From: JAFDZV01 sp966128725
GTDB lineage: Bacteria; Bacteroidota; Ignavibacteria; OLB7
DNA length: 20,558 bases
NCBI GenBank assembly: GCA_966128725.1
Contig: CBHYLN010000091.1
Coordinates: 1 to 20,558, forward strand
Direction of reading: 5' to 3'
Part shown: piece by piece, positions 8,339 to 15,843 of the stretch
Position numbering within the stretch: position 1 is the stretch's first letter
How the letters are laid out: each line of letters opens with the position of its first letter
Program-made: the position numbers and the translations under genes
Notes under the pieces: generated by a model
What the model was told of the DNA's origin: nothing
The model's database searches: none
Seen by the model: only the letters and a program-made list of their open reading frames with translations

Positions 8339-8677
8339 ATGAAGTTTACCGTGCGAGATTTCGCAATGACTGTACGACGCGCACTCCGAGGATCGTTCGG
8401 AGCGGACACACCCGACGAGGATGTGATGGTGGCCGAGGACGTGGAGATTCTTCTCCCGGCCAAGGTTATCCTGTACAATGACGAGGTTCACACGTTCGAC
8501 GAGGTGATCTTTCAGCTGATGAAGGCCACGGGCTGTTCGATGGGTGAAGGCGAACGCCTGGCCTTCGAGGTGGACACACGTGGCCTTGCCTGTGTGTTCG
8601 AGGGGGAGATGACCGATTGTCTGCGTGTGAGTTCGGTGCTGGAGGAAATCAGCCTGCACACCGAAGTGAAATTTTAA
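8339..8677 (+). CDS. clpS: ATP-dependent Clp protease adaptor ClpS
   Basis: 112 residues. ClpS binds proteins with destabilising N-terminal residues (N-degrons) and hands them to ClpAP/ClpCP. The core begins at about residue 42 with VILYNDEVHTFDEVIFQLMKATGC, the family hallmark; Asn47 and Asp48 correspond to the N-degron-pocket residues (E. coli Asn34/Asp35). The later strand reads LAFEVDTRGLACVFEGE. Aligned by eye to the usual 'EVHTKG' pattern, Asp79 occupies the position normally held by the pocket histidine (E. coli His66). The end, CLRVSSVLEEISLHTEV, fits the last helix and strand. Residues 1-40 form a variable tail, which in ClpS proteins contacts the Clp ATPase. Start choice at 8339 is uncertain: ATGs at 8366 and 8426 are also in frame. 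No clp ATPase gene is next to it. Confidence 0.88.
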   Translation: MKFTVRDFAMTVRRALRGSFGADTPDEDVMVAEDVEILLPAKVILYNDEVHTFDEVIFQLMKATGCSMGEGERLAFEVDTRGLACVFEGEMTDCLRVSSVLEEISLHTEVKF

Positions 8678-8785
8678 CGGCGGCAAGCGCTTCGATCGGG
8701 AATCCCCGGCCACGATTCGTGGTTGGTACAATACCGGTTCGGCGCGCGCGTCGAGGCTACGTGCCCGGTAATCAAAACAACACCG

Positions 8786-8805
8786 TTTGTCTGTAACAGT
8801 ACAAA
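8786..8805. promoter_or_regulatory. Imperfect palindrome just upstream of the secreted rhodanese (operator or leader hairpin)
   Basis: TTTGT-CTGT (8786-8794) is followed by A (8795) and ACAG-T-ACAAA (8796-8805). The arms pair over nine positions with a single bulged T. The element ends only five bases before the AGGAG ribosome binding site (8811-8815). A protein bound there, or the hairpin itself, could affect initiation. Confidence 0.45.
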
Positions 8806-8823
8806 CACACAGGAGCCATATCA

Positions 8824-9261
8824 ATGAAGCGTCTGCTTATACTCGCAACCGCGGCCGGCTTGGCCTTCGGTGTCGCCAATGCATCGGCCCAGTGCAGCAA
8901 GGAAAAGGCATCGTGCGGCGATAAGGCCGCCGGAAGCTGCTGCGCCTCGAAGAACCAGAAGGCGACCCTTTCGCAATTGAAGACGGTTACCAAGGATGAA
9001 GTTGCCGCCATGTTGCGCGCAAGCGACGTAACCATCATTGACGCCCGTGACGCCGAATCATTCAGCGCCGGCCATATCGATGGCGCCATCAACTTCGGCC
9101 AGGCCAACCTGCCGACCGACAAGAACACAAAGCTGGTGTTCTACTGTGGCGGCACGAAGTGCCCCGCCGCTGCCAAGGCCGCCAAGAAGGCCGCCGAGCA
9201 GGGTTACAAGAACATCATGGTGTACAGCGGCGGATGGGCCGACTGGAGCAAGAACAGCTAA
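8824..9261 (+). CDS. Secreted Cys-rich rhodanese-domain protein
   Basis: 145 residues with a clear ribosome binding site (AGGAG at 8811-8815, 8 nt spacing). The N-terminus, MKRLLILATAAGLAFGVANASA, is a signal peptide likely cut after ASA, so the protein is periplasmic. The first Cys is preceded by Gln, so this is not a lipobox. The mature N-terminus holds four cysteines (24, 31, 39, 40) in a short Lys/Ser/Gly segment. A single rhodanese domain follows: VTIIDARDAESFSAGHIDGAIN, then the active-site loop FYCGGTKCPAAAKAAKKA with Cys108 as the predicted persulfide carrier, and VYSGGWADW. A second Cys (113) takes the place of the loop's usual Arg. Likely role: sulfur transfer or a thiol/persulfide reaction in the periplasm; the Cys-rich segment could bind metal or relay sulfur. 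The substrate is not evident. Transcription ends at the hairpin at 9288-9327. Confidence 0.85.
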   Translation: MKRLLILATAAGLAFGVANASAQCSKEKASCGDKAAGSCCASKNQKATLSQLKTVTKDEVAAMLRASDVTIIDARDAESFSAGHIDGAINFGQANLPTDKNTKLVFYCGGTKCPAAAKAAKKAAEQGYKNIMVYSGGWADWSKNS

Positions 9262-9287
9262 TCGGCTTCTTCCGGTAGCCAATACGT

Positions 9288-9327
9288 AAAAAAGCCCCGC
9301 ACGGCCGATGCCGCGCGGGGCTTTTTA
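9288..9327. terminator. Bidirectional rho-independent terminator between convergent genes
   Basis: GCCCCGC (9294-9300) pairs with GCGGGGC (9315-9321), preceded by an A-run and followed by TTTTT. A CGGC/GCCG inner stem (9302-9305 with 9310-9313) extends the hairpin across a single mismatch. The A-run on one side and the T-run on the other let it serve both the rhodanese (plus strand) and the TPR gene (minus strand). Confidence 0.92.
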
Positions 9328-9355
9328 TTTGCTCACTCCGGATAACCGGCAGGGC

Positions 9356-10588
9356 TTATCGTTGCGTGTAGGGCTGCGCGATATACTTCTTGGCAAGGTC
9401 GTGGGCCGAGCCGGAGGATGTTGAGTAATCATCCATATCAAGCACACGCTCGTACTGGCTTACCGCTTCGCGGTGCTTGCCGAGCAGATCGTATGCGTAC
9501 CCGCTCTTCAACGCTGCCATCACATTCCACCCGCCCTCATCCTCACCGAATCGGCGGCTGAGTTGGTCGGCCTGCTTGAAGTACCGAATGGCATCATCGT
9601 ACATACCGCGCCGCAGGCGGATATCGGCCAGATAATAGATTCCCTGACGAGCGGTGGAAAGCTCGTACCCGGGCTCGCGACGCTCCACACGACGAAGCAT
9701 ATCCACGTAGGCGGAGTCGGCATGCATCAGATCCTGTGTCATGTAATAGCTCTTGGCCAGGAAGCGATAGAACACGGAGTTGCCCGGATACTGGGCATGC
9801 AACTCCTGCGCCACCTGCAATGCGCCGGCATGATCCTCCTCCCACAGCGACAGAATCTCCAGCAACGAGTATTTGGCCTCGGTGGCGGCATACTGCGCAC
9901 GCTGCGCGGCGATACGAAGCATGCTGATGCCGATCTTCTTATCCCCCGGCGGAAGGAATCCCAACACGCCCTTGGCCATCGGATATTTTTCCGGGATGTA
10001 GGCCCCAAGGTAGTTGTACAGGCCGGAGCCCAGAAGGATGTCGCTGTTGCTGGGCGCAAGCCGCTGGCAGCGCAGAATGATATCGTACGCCTCCTTGCCC
10101 TCGGTGGCCGCCGACACCCATTCCAGCAACGAGGCGCTGCTGAAGTTGCGCAGCACAAGCAAACGCGAACGGTACCCCAATGCAGACCCCTTGAAGAACA
10201 GGCCGATGATATCGTTGGGGTTATCGGCAAGCCGTTTGTCGCATATCTCGATCACCTTGTCGATGCGTGCGTTGAACGGCCCGGCAAAGGATTCCACCTT
10301 GGTATCAACACTGGAGTTCGGCACAATCCTCCACCAATCAACCAGGGCTTTCAGGAAGTAGCCCACCGGATGCTCCGGCTTGAGCACCACAAGCTGTTGG
10401 AATATCGAGTCGGCCTCGGCATACCGAAGGTTGTACAGCGCCTCGGTGCCACGTTTCACCATCCCTGTTGACTGGGCGTCGAGGAGCACCCACCCCCCTC
10501 CGGTTTCCTGCGCGCGTGTTATGGATGTTGCCGCCATGGCACAAAGCAACATGGCGAACAGAATCTGCCGTATGTGCATTTGCTTCAT
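9356..10588 (-). CDS. Secreted tetratricopeptide-repeat protein
   Basis: 410 residues from the ATG at 10588, which has a good ribosome binding site (GGAG, 7 nt spacing). The N-terminus (MKQMHIRQILFAMLLCAMAATSITRAQ) is a signal peptide likely cut after TRA. The mature part is alpha-helical with TPR-like units: ALYNLRYAEADSIFQQLVVLKPEHPVGYF near the start, LAKSYYMTQDLMHADSAYVDML in the middle, and near the C-terminus YLADIRLRRGMYDDAIRYFKQADQLS and SGYAYDLLGKHREAVSQYERVLD. TPR domains bind other proteins, so a periplasmic scaffold role is the natural inference, without a defined partner. The open frame continues upstream to 10774, but that part overlaps the CPBP gene end and is not signal-like. 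It is last in the minus-strand block and ends just before the shared terminator. Confidence 0.82.
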   Translation of the reverse strand: MKQMHIRQILFAMLLCAMAATSITRAQETGGGWVLLDAQSTGMVKRGTEALYNLRYAEADSIFQQLVVLKPEHPVGYFLKALVDWWRIVPNSSVDTKVESFAGPFNARIDKVIEICDKRLADNPNDIIGLFFKGSALGYRSRLLVLRNFSSASLLEWVSAATEGKEAYDIILRCQRLAPSNSDILLGSGLYNYLGAYIPEKYPMAKGVLGFLPPGDKKIGISMLRIAAQRAQYAATEAKYSLLEILSLWEEDHAGALQVAQELHAQYPGNSVFYRFLAKSYYMTQDLMHADSAYVDMLRRVERREPGYELSTARQGIYYLADIRLRRGMYDDAIRYFKQADQLSRRFGEDEGGWNVMAALKSGYAYDLLGKHREAVSQYERVLDMDDYSTSSGSAHDLAKKYIAQPYTQR

Positions 10589-10715
10589 CGTCGTTCTCCG
10601 AAAAAACGGTCGGCGCATGGCCGTGCCGAAAACTACGTAACGCATCGAAGAAGACGCGCTACAGGGCGAATGGTTTTGTTGACGGCTGCACGGCTGCCAC
10701 GGCAACCTTGCAGCG

Positions 10716-11645
10716 TCAAACACCGCGGGCAGCATCACGGGCAAGAAAGGCACGAAACAATCCGGCGCTGACATATGGCGAGTACGTGATCGCCGGCAGT
10801 CGTGCGATCAGCAGACCGCCCACCAGCAACGCGGCAACGCCCAGCATGCCGCCTTCCGGGCCAAAGGCGCCGCCGCTCAGGAACTCCGGGCCCTGCACGG
10901 TTGTGACAAGCAGACTGCCACCAAAATCGATGCCGCTTACCGGCAGCCCGGCAACCTTTGCCAGGAGCACATTCCATGCAACGTGCGCGCCAATCGGAAA
11001 CCAGAGCGAGCCGGTCCGGATGTATCCCAATGCAAAGAAGATGCCCGCAAGGAATATGACCACCACGGCAACGGGAGTAACAGCAGGGTTTGCCAGATGC
11101 GCGGCGGAAAAACACCCGGCCGACAGGAGAATAGCCGGAACAGGCCCCAGAATCTCGGCTCCGCGCTGAAACAAATACCCACGGAACAGAACCTCCTCGC
11201 CGGCAGCGCTCACGATCATCGGCAGAAGAATGTGCAGGACGTCGTAGCCGACAACGCCAGGGCCGGGCCGAACGGTACCGATCAGGGCCAACGGCGCCCA
11301 CGCCACAACGACCATCGCCGCACCCACGCACACACCCAGGAGCGCTTCGCGCGCCCACCACCGATGCGGGCCAAGACCACACCAGGCAACTGGCATCCTG
11401 TCGTACAACCGGGTTACCATAATGGTGGCCAGCGCGATCAGCAGGAAGCGAAACGGTTGCCCCCATCCGGTAGGGACGGCTGCGGTAAACCAACTCTGAT
11501 AGGTGGGCGCCAACAGGACCGCCCCCAGCGCGAGGAACAGCCCCACGCCAATAAGGTTCACCGCAATCGGACGACGCGCCCAGAAATCCATGACTGCCAG
11601 CGGCAATGCCGCGATGTGATAAGCTATGTGCGCCCACTGGCCCAC
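10716..11645 (-). CDS. CPBP-family intramembrane metalloprotease (CAAX/bacteriocin-processing type)
   Basis: Up to 309 residues from a GTG at 11645. An ATG at 11591 (MDFWARRPIAVNLIGVG) would give 291 residues and start close to the first membrane helix; neither start has a clear ribosome binding site. About eight hydrophobic segments are visible. The three ABI/CPBP motifs are present in order: AAGEEVLFRGYLFQRG (EExxxR), CFSAAHLANP (catalytic/metal His), and PIGAHVAWNVL (HxxxN). These residues form the intramembrane active site. Family members cleave prenylated proteins or small peptides, or act in envelope processes, and most bacterial ones have unknown substrates. It lies 21 bases downstream of the rhodanese stop (if GTG is used) and is probably cotranscribed with it. 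Confidence 0.88.
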   Translation of the reverse strand: MGQWAHIAYHIAALPLAVMDFWARRPIAVNLIGVGLFLALGAVLLAPTYQSWFTAAVPTGWGQPFRFLLIALATIMVTRLYDRMPVAWCGLGPHRWWAREALLGVCVGAAMVVVAWAPLALIGTVRPGPGVVGYDVLHILLPMIVSAAGEEVLFRGYLFQRGAEILGPVPAILLSAGCFSAAHLANPAVTPVAVVVIFLAGIFFALGYIRTGSLWFPIGAHVAWNVLLAKVAGLPVSGIDFGGSLLVTTVQGPEFLSGGAFGPEGGMLGVAALLVGGLLIARLPAITYSPYVSAGLFRAFLARDAARGV

Positions 11646-11666
11646 ATGTTGGTGGACGATCGATCG

Positions 11667-11996
11667 TTAGTACAGCGGCACCGTGGGATCCACCAGGCGA
11701 CTGTACCGATCGATGCCACCGTCGAGATTTACAAGATCGGAATATCCCATCGTTGCCAACAGGCCACATGCCTGAAGCGAACGGATGCCGTGGTGGCAGT
11801 ACACGATGATCGTGCGATCGGGATCTTCGAGCAGGTCCGAGGCCGTTGCGGCAAGGGTGCCAAGCGGAATCAACAGCGAAGCACCAATCGAGGCCAACCG
11901 ATGTTCCCACGGCTCGCGTACATCAACGAGCAGCGCATCGGGATTCTCGGCCCGGAACAACGCCAACCGGGTTGGGGGTAGCTGTCGGATGTTCAT
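11667..11996 (-). CDS. Cytoplasmic single-domain rhodanese (sulfurtransferase)
   Basis: 109 residues from the ATG at 11996. The domain covers the whole protein: PDALLVDVREPWEHRLASI (the DVRE start signature), IPLGTL, then the active-site loop VYCHHGIRSLQA with catalytic Cys67 and loop Arg72, and VNLDGGIDRY at the end. The 'CHHGIRS' loop is typical of GlpE/ThiI-like small rhodaneses that carry sulfur as a persulfide. There is no signal peptide. The frame opens upstream to 12098, but that extension covers the Spy-gene terminator and was rejected. It is followed closely by the CPBP protease gene on the same strand. Confidence 0.88.
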   Translation of the reverse strand: MNIRQLPPTRLALFRAENPDALLVDVREPWEHRLASIGASLLIPLGTLAATASDLLEDPDRTIIVYCHHGIRSLQACGLLATMGYSDLVNLDGGIDRYSRLVDPTVPLY

Positions 11997-12040
11997 CAAT
12001 TGCCCACATGAAACGTGGCCTCGTGGCCGAACGTTATGTT

Positions 12041-12094
12041 CAAAAACGGCGATCCCCACGGCGCAGCGCCAAAAGGCGAGCGTTCGCGGGGATT
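12041..12094 (-). terminator. Rho-independent terminator of the Spy/CpxP-like gene
   Basis: Read on the minus strand, a long imperfect stem (arms at 12075-12094 and 12051-12070) closes a TTTT loop (12071-12074). The outer part pairs ATCCCC with GGGGAT and the inner part CGCC with GGCG. A short GCCG and a run of five T (complement of 12042-12046) follow. It starts 33 bases after the Spy-like stop codon and separates that gene from the rhodanese. Confidence 0.72.
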
Positions 12095-12126
12095 GCAAGA
12101 GATGATGCCGCGATGGCCACGGGCCA

Positions 12127-12528
12127 TCAATTGTTATTCTTCTTTCGCTCCTGCCTGATCTTGTCCAGCAGTCGCTTCTGCTCCGGCGTCAGGATGTTCT
12201 CAAGACGCTCGTTGAAGCGTGTCAGCGCCAGTGAGATCTCGATTTCCTTATCCGCACGCTCCTTCAGCTTCGCGCGCAGGGCAACCTCGTTGGGCGGATT
12301 GGCCTGCTTCAACTGCTTTTCATCCTCAAGCAGGCGTTTGATATCGGCCCGCAGCTTTTCGGTCTCGCTCCGGAACTTGTCCCGCAGCTCCTTTATCTGG
12401 CCCTTCTGTACGTCGGTAAGGCCAAGCTTGTCGATGATCGAGCTTTCATCCTGTGCGTGAGCAAGCCCCGCCATCATCATGCCGATGACGAACGTCATCA
12501 CCAAGCGTCTGTACGTGATCATCTTCAT
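12127..12528 (-). CDS. Spy/CpxP-like periplasmic LTxxQ protein
   Basis: 133 residues from the ATG at 12528, with AGGA as ribosome binding site (8 nt spacing). The signal peptide spans about residues 1-25 (MKMITYRRLVMTFVIGMMMAGLAHA, cut after AHA). The mature protein is all helix and highly charged, with two LTxxQ-type motifs: LGLTDVQKGQIKEL near the start and LENILTPEQKRLLDKI near the end. This is the pattern of Spy/CpxP-type periplasmic chaperones and stress regulators (also seen in metal-resistance proteins). A long Lys/Glu-rich helical segment separates the motifs. It lies 135 bases downstream of lon on the same strand, and its own terminator follows. A role in envelope protein folding is inferred from the family; the ligand is unknown. 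Confidence 0.82.
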   Translation of the reverse strand: MKMITYRRLVMTFVIGMMMAGLAHAQDESSIIDKLGLTDVQKGQIKELRDKFRSETEKLRADIKRLLEDEKQLKQANPPNEVALRAKLKERADKEIEISLALTRFNERLENILTPEQKRLLDKIRQERKKNNN

Positions 12529-12662
12529 GTCGGTGTTCCTTTTCCCGAGTCGTTGCGTTGCCTGAGAATATATGAGAATCTTTTCACGAACGGAAGCCAA
12601 AGCATCCAAGGCATGGGCTGTTCATCGTAATCGGGTCTGTGACCTCAGGAACACCGCCGGGT

Positions 12663-15143
12663 TTAAGCGCCGCCAGCATGCGCTGGCAAACTGCCCCGAC
12701 CGCGACGACCACCCGCTTTCGGGGTGCTCACGGCCAGGCTGGTGCCTGGCATCCGGAAGATATGGGGAACTGCTTCGAGCAACGTGGCCACCGGTACGAT
12801 CTCGAGACCCTGCTTCACTGTATCGGAGATATCGGCCAGATCCTTGACATTCGCCCTGGGGATAATCACCGTGCGGATATCGGCACGGCGTGCTGCCAGA
12901 AGTTTTTCGGTAAGGCCACCGATAGGTAAGATCCTGCCACGCAGTGTGATTTCGCCGGTCATGGCCACGTCGGCACGCACTGGTCGCTGCATTGCGGCCG
13001 AGATCACAGCGGCTGCCATCGTAATGCCGGCCGATGGCCCATCCTTCGGAATGGCACCCTCCGGCACATGAACGTGGATTTCGCGGCCCAGATAAAAATC
13101 CTTGGCCACGCCCAGCACCTCCGCGTTGGCACGGATGTAGGTGATCGCCGCCGATACGGACTCCTTCATTACATCGCCCAACTGCCCGGTGAGGGTCAGT
13201 TTCTCGGTGCCAGGAACAATCGAGACCTCCACGGTGAGCGTATCACCGCCAACCGAGGTCCAGGCCAGCCCGGTGGCCGCGCCTACCAGATCCTCCTTCT
13301 CACCAACGCGATTCCGGTAACGCGGCACCTTGAGGTATTGTTCCACAAGCTCCGGCGTGATCTTGATCGGCTGACGGCGTCGCACCGGGGCCTTGACGCC
13401 ACGCTTTGCGGGAGCCGCGACAACGTTGCCGCCGTCGCTGATGATCTGCTTGGCCACCTTGCGGCAAAGCGAGGCAATCTCGCGTTCCAGATTGCGCACG
13501 CCGGCCTCCGACGTGTATTCGCGGATCACTTTCATTACCGCGTCGTCGGTGAAGGTGATATGATATCCCTCCAGGCCGTGCTCCTTAAGCTGCTTCGGGA
13601 TGATGTGCCGACGGGCAATCTCAAGCTTCTCGTACTCGAGATAGCCGTTGAGTTCGATGATCTCCATCCGATCCTGCAACGGAAGCGGAATGTTGAACAG
13701 AACGTTGGCCGTCGTGATGAACAGCACCTTCGACAGATCGTAGTCCACCTCAAGGTAGTGATCGTTGAACGTGGCGTTCTGTTCGGGATCGAGCACCTCG
13801 AGCATTGCCGAGGAGGGATCGCCACGGAAGTCGGCGCTCATCTTGTCGATCTCATCCAGAAGCATCACCGGGTTGACAACGCCGGCGCGTTTCATCGATT
13901 GCACCACCTTGCCGGGCATCGAACCAATGTATGTACGGCGATGCCCGCGGATTTCCGCCTCGTCGCGCACACCACCAAGCGACACACGCACAAACTTGCG
14001 CCCCAGCGCGCGCGCGATGGACTTGCCAAGCGATGTCTTGCCAACGCCGGGCGGCCCTACCAGGCAAAGAATCTGCCCCCGCATTTCCTTTACCAGATTC
14101 AGCACGGCAATGTGTTCCAGGATGCGTTCCTTCGGCCGTTCAAGCCCGAAGTGGTCCTCGTCAAGAACTTCCTTGACATGGTGAACGTCCAGATTATCGT
14201 CGGTTTCGGCCGACCAGGGCACAGCCGTAAGCCACTCGAGGTAGTTGCGGTTGACCGCGAACTCCGGCGACATCATCGGCGTCTTCCGGAGTTTCTCCAG
14301 CTCCTCGTAGGCACGTGCCTCCACTTCCTTCGGCATACCGGAGCTGCGGATGGCCTCCACCAGCTTGGCCAGCTCGGGCGAAACCTCGCCTTCCTCCTCC
14401 AGCTCGGTCTGTAGCGCGCGGATCTGCTCCTGAATCAGGAACTGGCGCTGCGAGCGTTGGATGGTATCCTGAACCTTGGTGTCGATCTCCTGCTCCAGCT
14501 TGAGCACCTCGATCTCATCCTTCAGGATCTTGATCAACTCCATGTACTGCTCGCGGATGTCGCGAGTTTCCAGGATGCGCTGCTTGGCCTCGACCTTGCT
14601 GATCAGGTTGGCGGCAATGAAATACAGCTTGCGCACCGGCTCCGGCATGTTCTCGAAGGCGATCAACACCTCCTGAGGCAGCCCACGATGCAACTGCGTG
14701 TACTCCTGAAACAGATCGGTTGCCTGGCGCAGCAGTGCCTGCATCTTCTTGTCGGCCGGCACGCTCACCGTGGCGGTGGTTATGCGGGCCTCCATGAAGC
14801 CGTTGGATTCGCCCAGCGACTGGATGAAGCCCTGCGACTCCCCTTCCACCAGGATCTTCATCAGACCATTGGGCAGGCGGAGCATCTGGACGATCTTCGC
14901 GACCGTTCCGGTCATATATATATCGTCCTCACCAGGCTCGTCAACGGAGGAATTACGTTGCGCGACGAGGAAGATGTATTTGTCGCGACTGAGCGCCTCG
15001 GCGGCGGCACGCAACGACGACTCCCGACCGACCAGGACCGGGAAGATCATGTTCGGGAAGATGACCACGTCGCGCAAGGGGAGCACCGGCAAGAGCACGG
15101 CTTCCGACGACGTCTGGGTACGCTTTACAGTAGTTTTTTTCAT
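12663..15143 (-). CDS. lon: ATP-dependent protease Lon
   Basis: 826 residues from the ATG at 15143; the open frame extends 14 residues to a TTG at 15185. All Lon parts are present. The N-terminal substrate domain is at about residues 15-210 (LLPVLPLRDVVIFPNMIFPVLVGRE), with a coiled-coil-rich linker at 210-300. The AAA+ module has Walker A GPPGVGKT (363-370) and Walker B MLLDEIDK (about 427-434). The protease domain has catalytic Ser704 in PKDGPSAG and Lys747 in IGGLTEKLLAA. The linker between AAA+ and protease domains holds a basic Ala/Lys/Arg segment (AAPAKRGVKAPVRRR, about 575-590), and the C-terminus ends in a Gly/Arg-rich tail (KAGGRRGRG) of unknown use. Lon degrades misfolded and selected regulatory proteins in the cytoplasm. 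The gene diverges from the ECF sigma factor gene. Confidence 0.98.
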   Translation of the reverse strand: MKKTTVKRTQTSSEAVLLPVLPLRDVVIFPNMIFPVLVGRESSLRAAAEALSRDKYIFLVAQRNSSVDEPGEDDIYMTGTVAKIVQMLRLPNGLMKILVEGESQGFIQSLGESNGFMEARITTATVSVPADKKMQALLRQATDLFQEYTQLHRGLPQEVLIAFENMPEPVRKLYFIAANLISKVEAKQRILETRDIREQYMELIKILKDEIEVLKLEQEIDTKVQDTIQRSQRQFLIQEQIRALQTELEEEGEVSPELAKLVEAIRSSGMPKEVEARAYEELEKLRKTPMMSPEFAVNRNYLEWLTAVPWSAETDDNLDVHHVKEVLDEDHFGLERPKERILEHIAVLNLVKEMRGQILCLVGPPGVGKTSLGKSIARALGRKFVRVSLGGVRDEAEIRGHRRTYIGSMPGKVVQSMKRAGVVNPVMLLDEIDKMSADFRGDPSSAMLEVLDPEQNATFNDHYLEVDYDLSKVLFITTANVLFNIPLPLQDRMEIIELNGYLEYEKLEIARRHIIPKQLKEHGLEGYHITFTDDAVMKVIREYTSEAGVRNLEREIASLCRKVAKQIISDGGNVVAAPAKRGVKAPVRRRQPIKITPELVEQYLKVPRYRNRVGEKEDLVGAATGLAWTSVGGDTLTVEVSIVPGTEKLTLTGQLGDVMKESVSAAITYIRANAEVLGVAKDFYLGREIHVHVPEGAIPKDGPSAGITMAAAVISAAMQRPVRADVAMTGEITLRGRILPIGGLTEKLLAARRADIRTVIIPRANVKDLADISDTVKQGLEIVPVATLLEAVPHIFRMPGTSLAVSTPKAGGRRGRGSLPAHAGGA

Positions 15144-15156
15144 AGCCAAGCTGGTA

Positions 15157-15185
15157 AAAATAGAGAGCCCGGCCCCCTTACGCAA
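15157..15185 (-). promoter_or_regulatory. Possible lon promoter
   Basis: On the minus strand, TTGCGT (15185-15180) and TATTTT (15162-15157) are 17 bases apart. The -10 ends only 13 bases before the lon ATG, which would leave a very short leader, consistent with the absence of a ribosome binding site. No CIRCE element is seen. Confidence 0.35.
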
Positions 15186-15315
15186 GGAATCATACTCGGA
15201 TTGGATGGCGGAGGCTTATCTGGCACTTTTCGCAAGATTCTGTGAGTAACCATTTGTGGGGTAGTGTGTATGTTGTTGGAGTATGGGAAAAAGATCGGCC
15301 ATACGGAGTTCTGAC

Positions 15316-15843
15316 ATGTCTGATGACGACCTGTTCTGCCTGACGCAGAACGGCGACATGGAGGCATTCAACGTCCTGTTCAAGCGGTACGAGCGCAAGG
15401 TATACATGTACTGTATGCGCGTCCTGCTGGACGAGGACATGGCTCATGATGCCTTCCAGGAAGCATTCATGCGCCTGTACGAGCATCGTAAAAGCTACGA
15501 TGGGCGGAACTTCATGGTCTGGTTCTTCACTATCGTGAGAAACGTGTGTCTGAACCTGCGCCGTAACAAGAAGATCACGGTGCCGTTTGAGACATCACGA
15601 GCCAATGAGGCGCCGGCGAAGGTTACCGACGTGGTGCTTCATCAGCACATTGTTACGGCACTGAATCAACTGCCGATAGATCATCGCGAGGCCCTCGTTC
15701 TTTATGAATATGACGGCTACTCCTATCAGGAAATAGCCGATATCACAGGTGTTTCGATTGCAACGGTAAAGATCAGGATCTTCCGCGCGCGCAAGCTGCT
15801 CCGTACGTTACTTCATCCGGTGGTCTACGATAATGGAATTTGA
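15316..15843 (+). CDS. ECF-family RNA polymerase sigma factor
   Basis: 175 residues from the ATG at 15316, supported by GGAG (15305-15308) at 7 nt spacing; an earlier ATG at 15283 lacks such a site. Sigma region 2 spans about residues 10-85: AFNVLFKRYERKVYMYCMRVL, then DMAHDAFQEAFMRLYEHRKSY and FMVWFFTIVRNVCLNLRRNKK, the core-binding and -10-recognition helices. Region 4 is at about 110-170: ALNQLPIDHREALVLYEYDGYSYQEIADITGVSIATVKIRIFRARKLL, containing the -35 helix-turn-helix. The stop lies inside the next gene, whose ATG (15833) overlaps by 11 bases, the usual arrangement for a sigma/anti-sigma pair. It directs RNA polymerase to a regulon, probably envelope-related given the neighbours. Confidence 0.93.
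   Translation: MSDDDLFCLTQNGDMEAFNVLFKRYERKVYMYCMRVLLDEDMAHDAFQEAFMRLYEHRKSYDGRNFMVWFFTIVRNVCLNLRRNKKITVPFETSRANEAPAKVTDVVLHQHIVTALNQLPIDHREALVLYEYDGYSYQEIADITGVSIATVKIRIFRARKLLRTLLHPVVYDNGI

Noticed and set aside
10735..11910. Second long minus-strand frame overlapping the CPBP protease
   Set aside because: Out-of-frame reading of the CPBP and rhodanese genes; Arg/Cys/Trp-rich and without domain signals.
13068..14414. Long open frame (about 448 codons) opposite lon
   Set aside because: Antisense shadow of a well-conserved lon gene, with His/Arg-rich composition and no recognisable domain.
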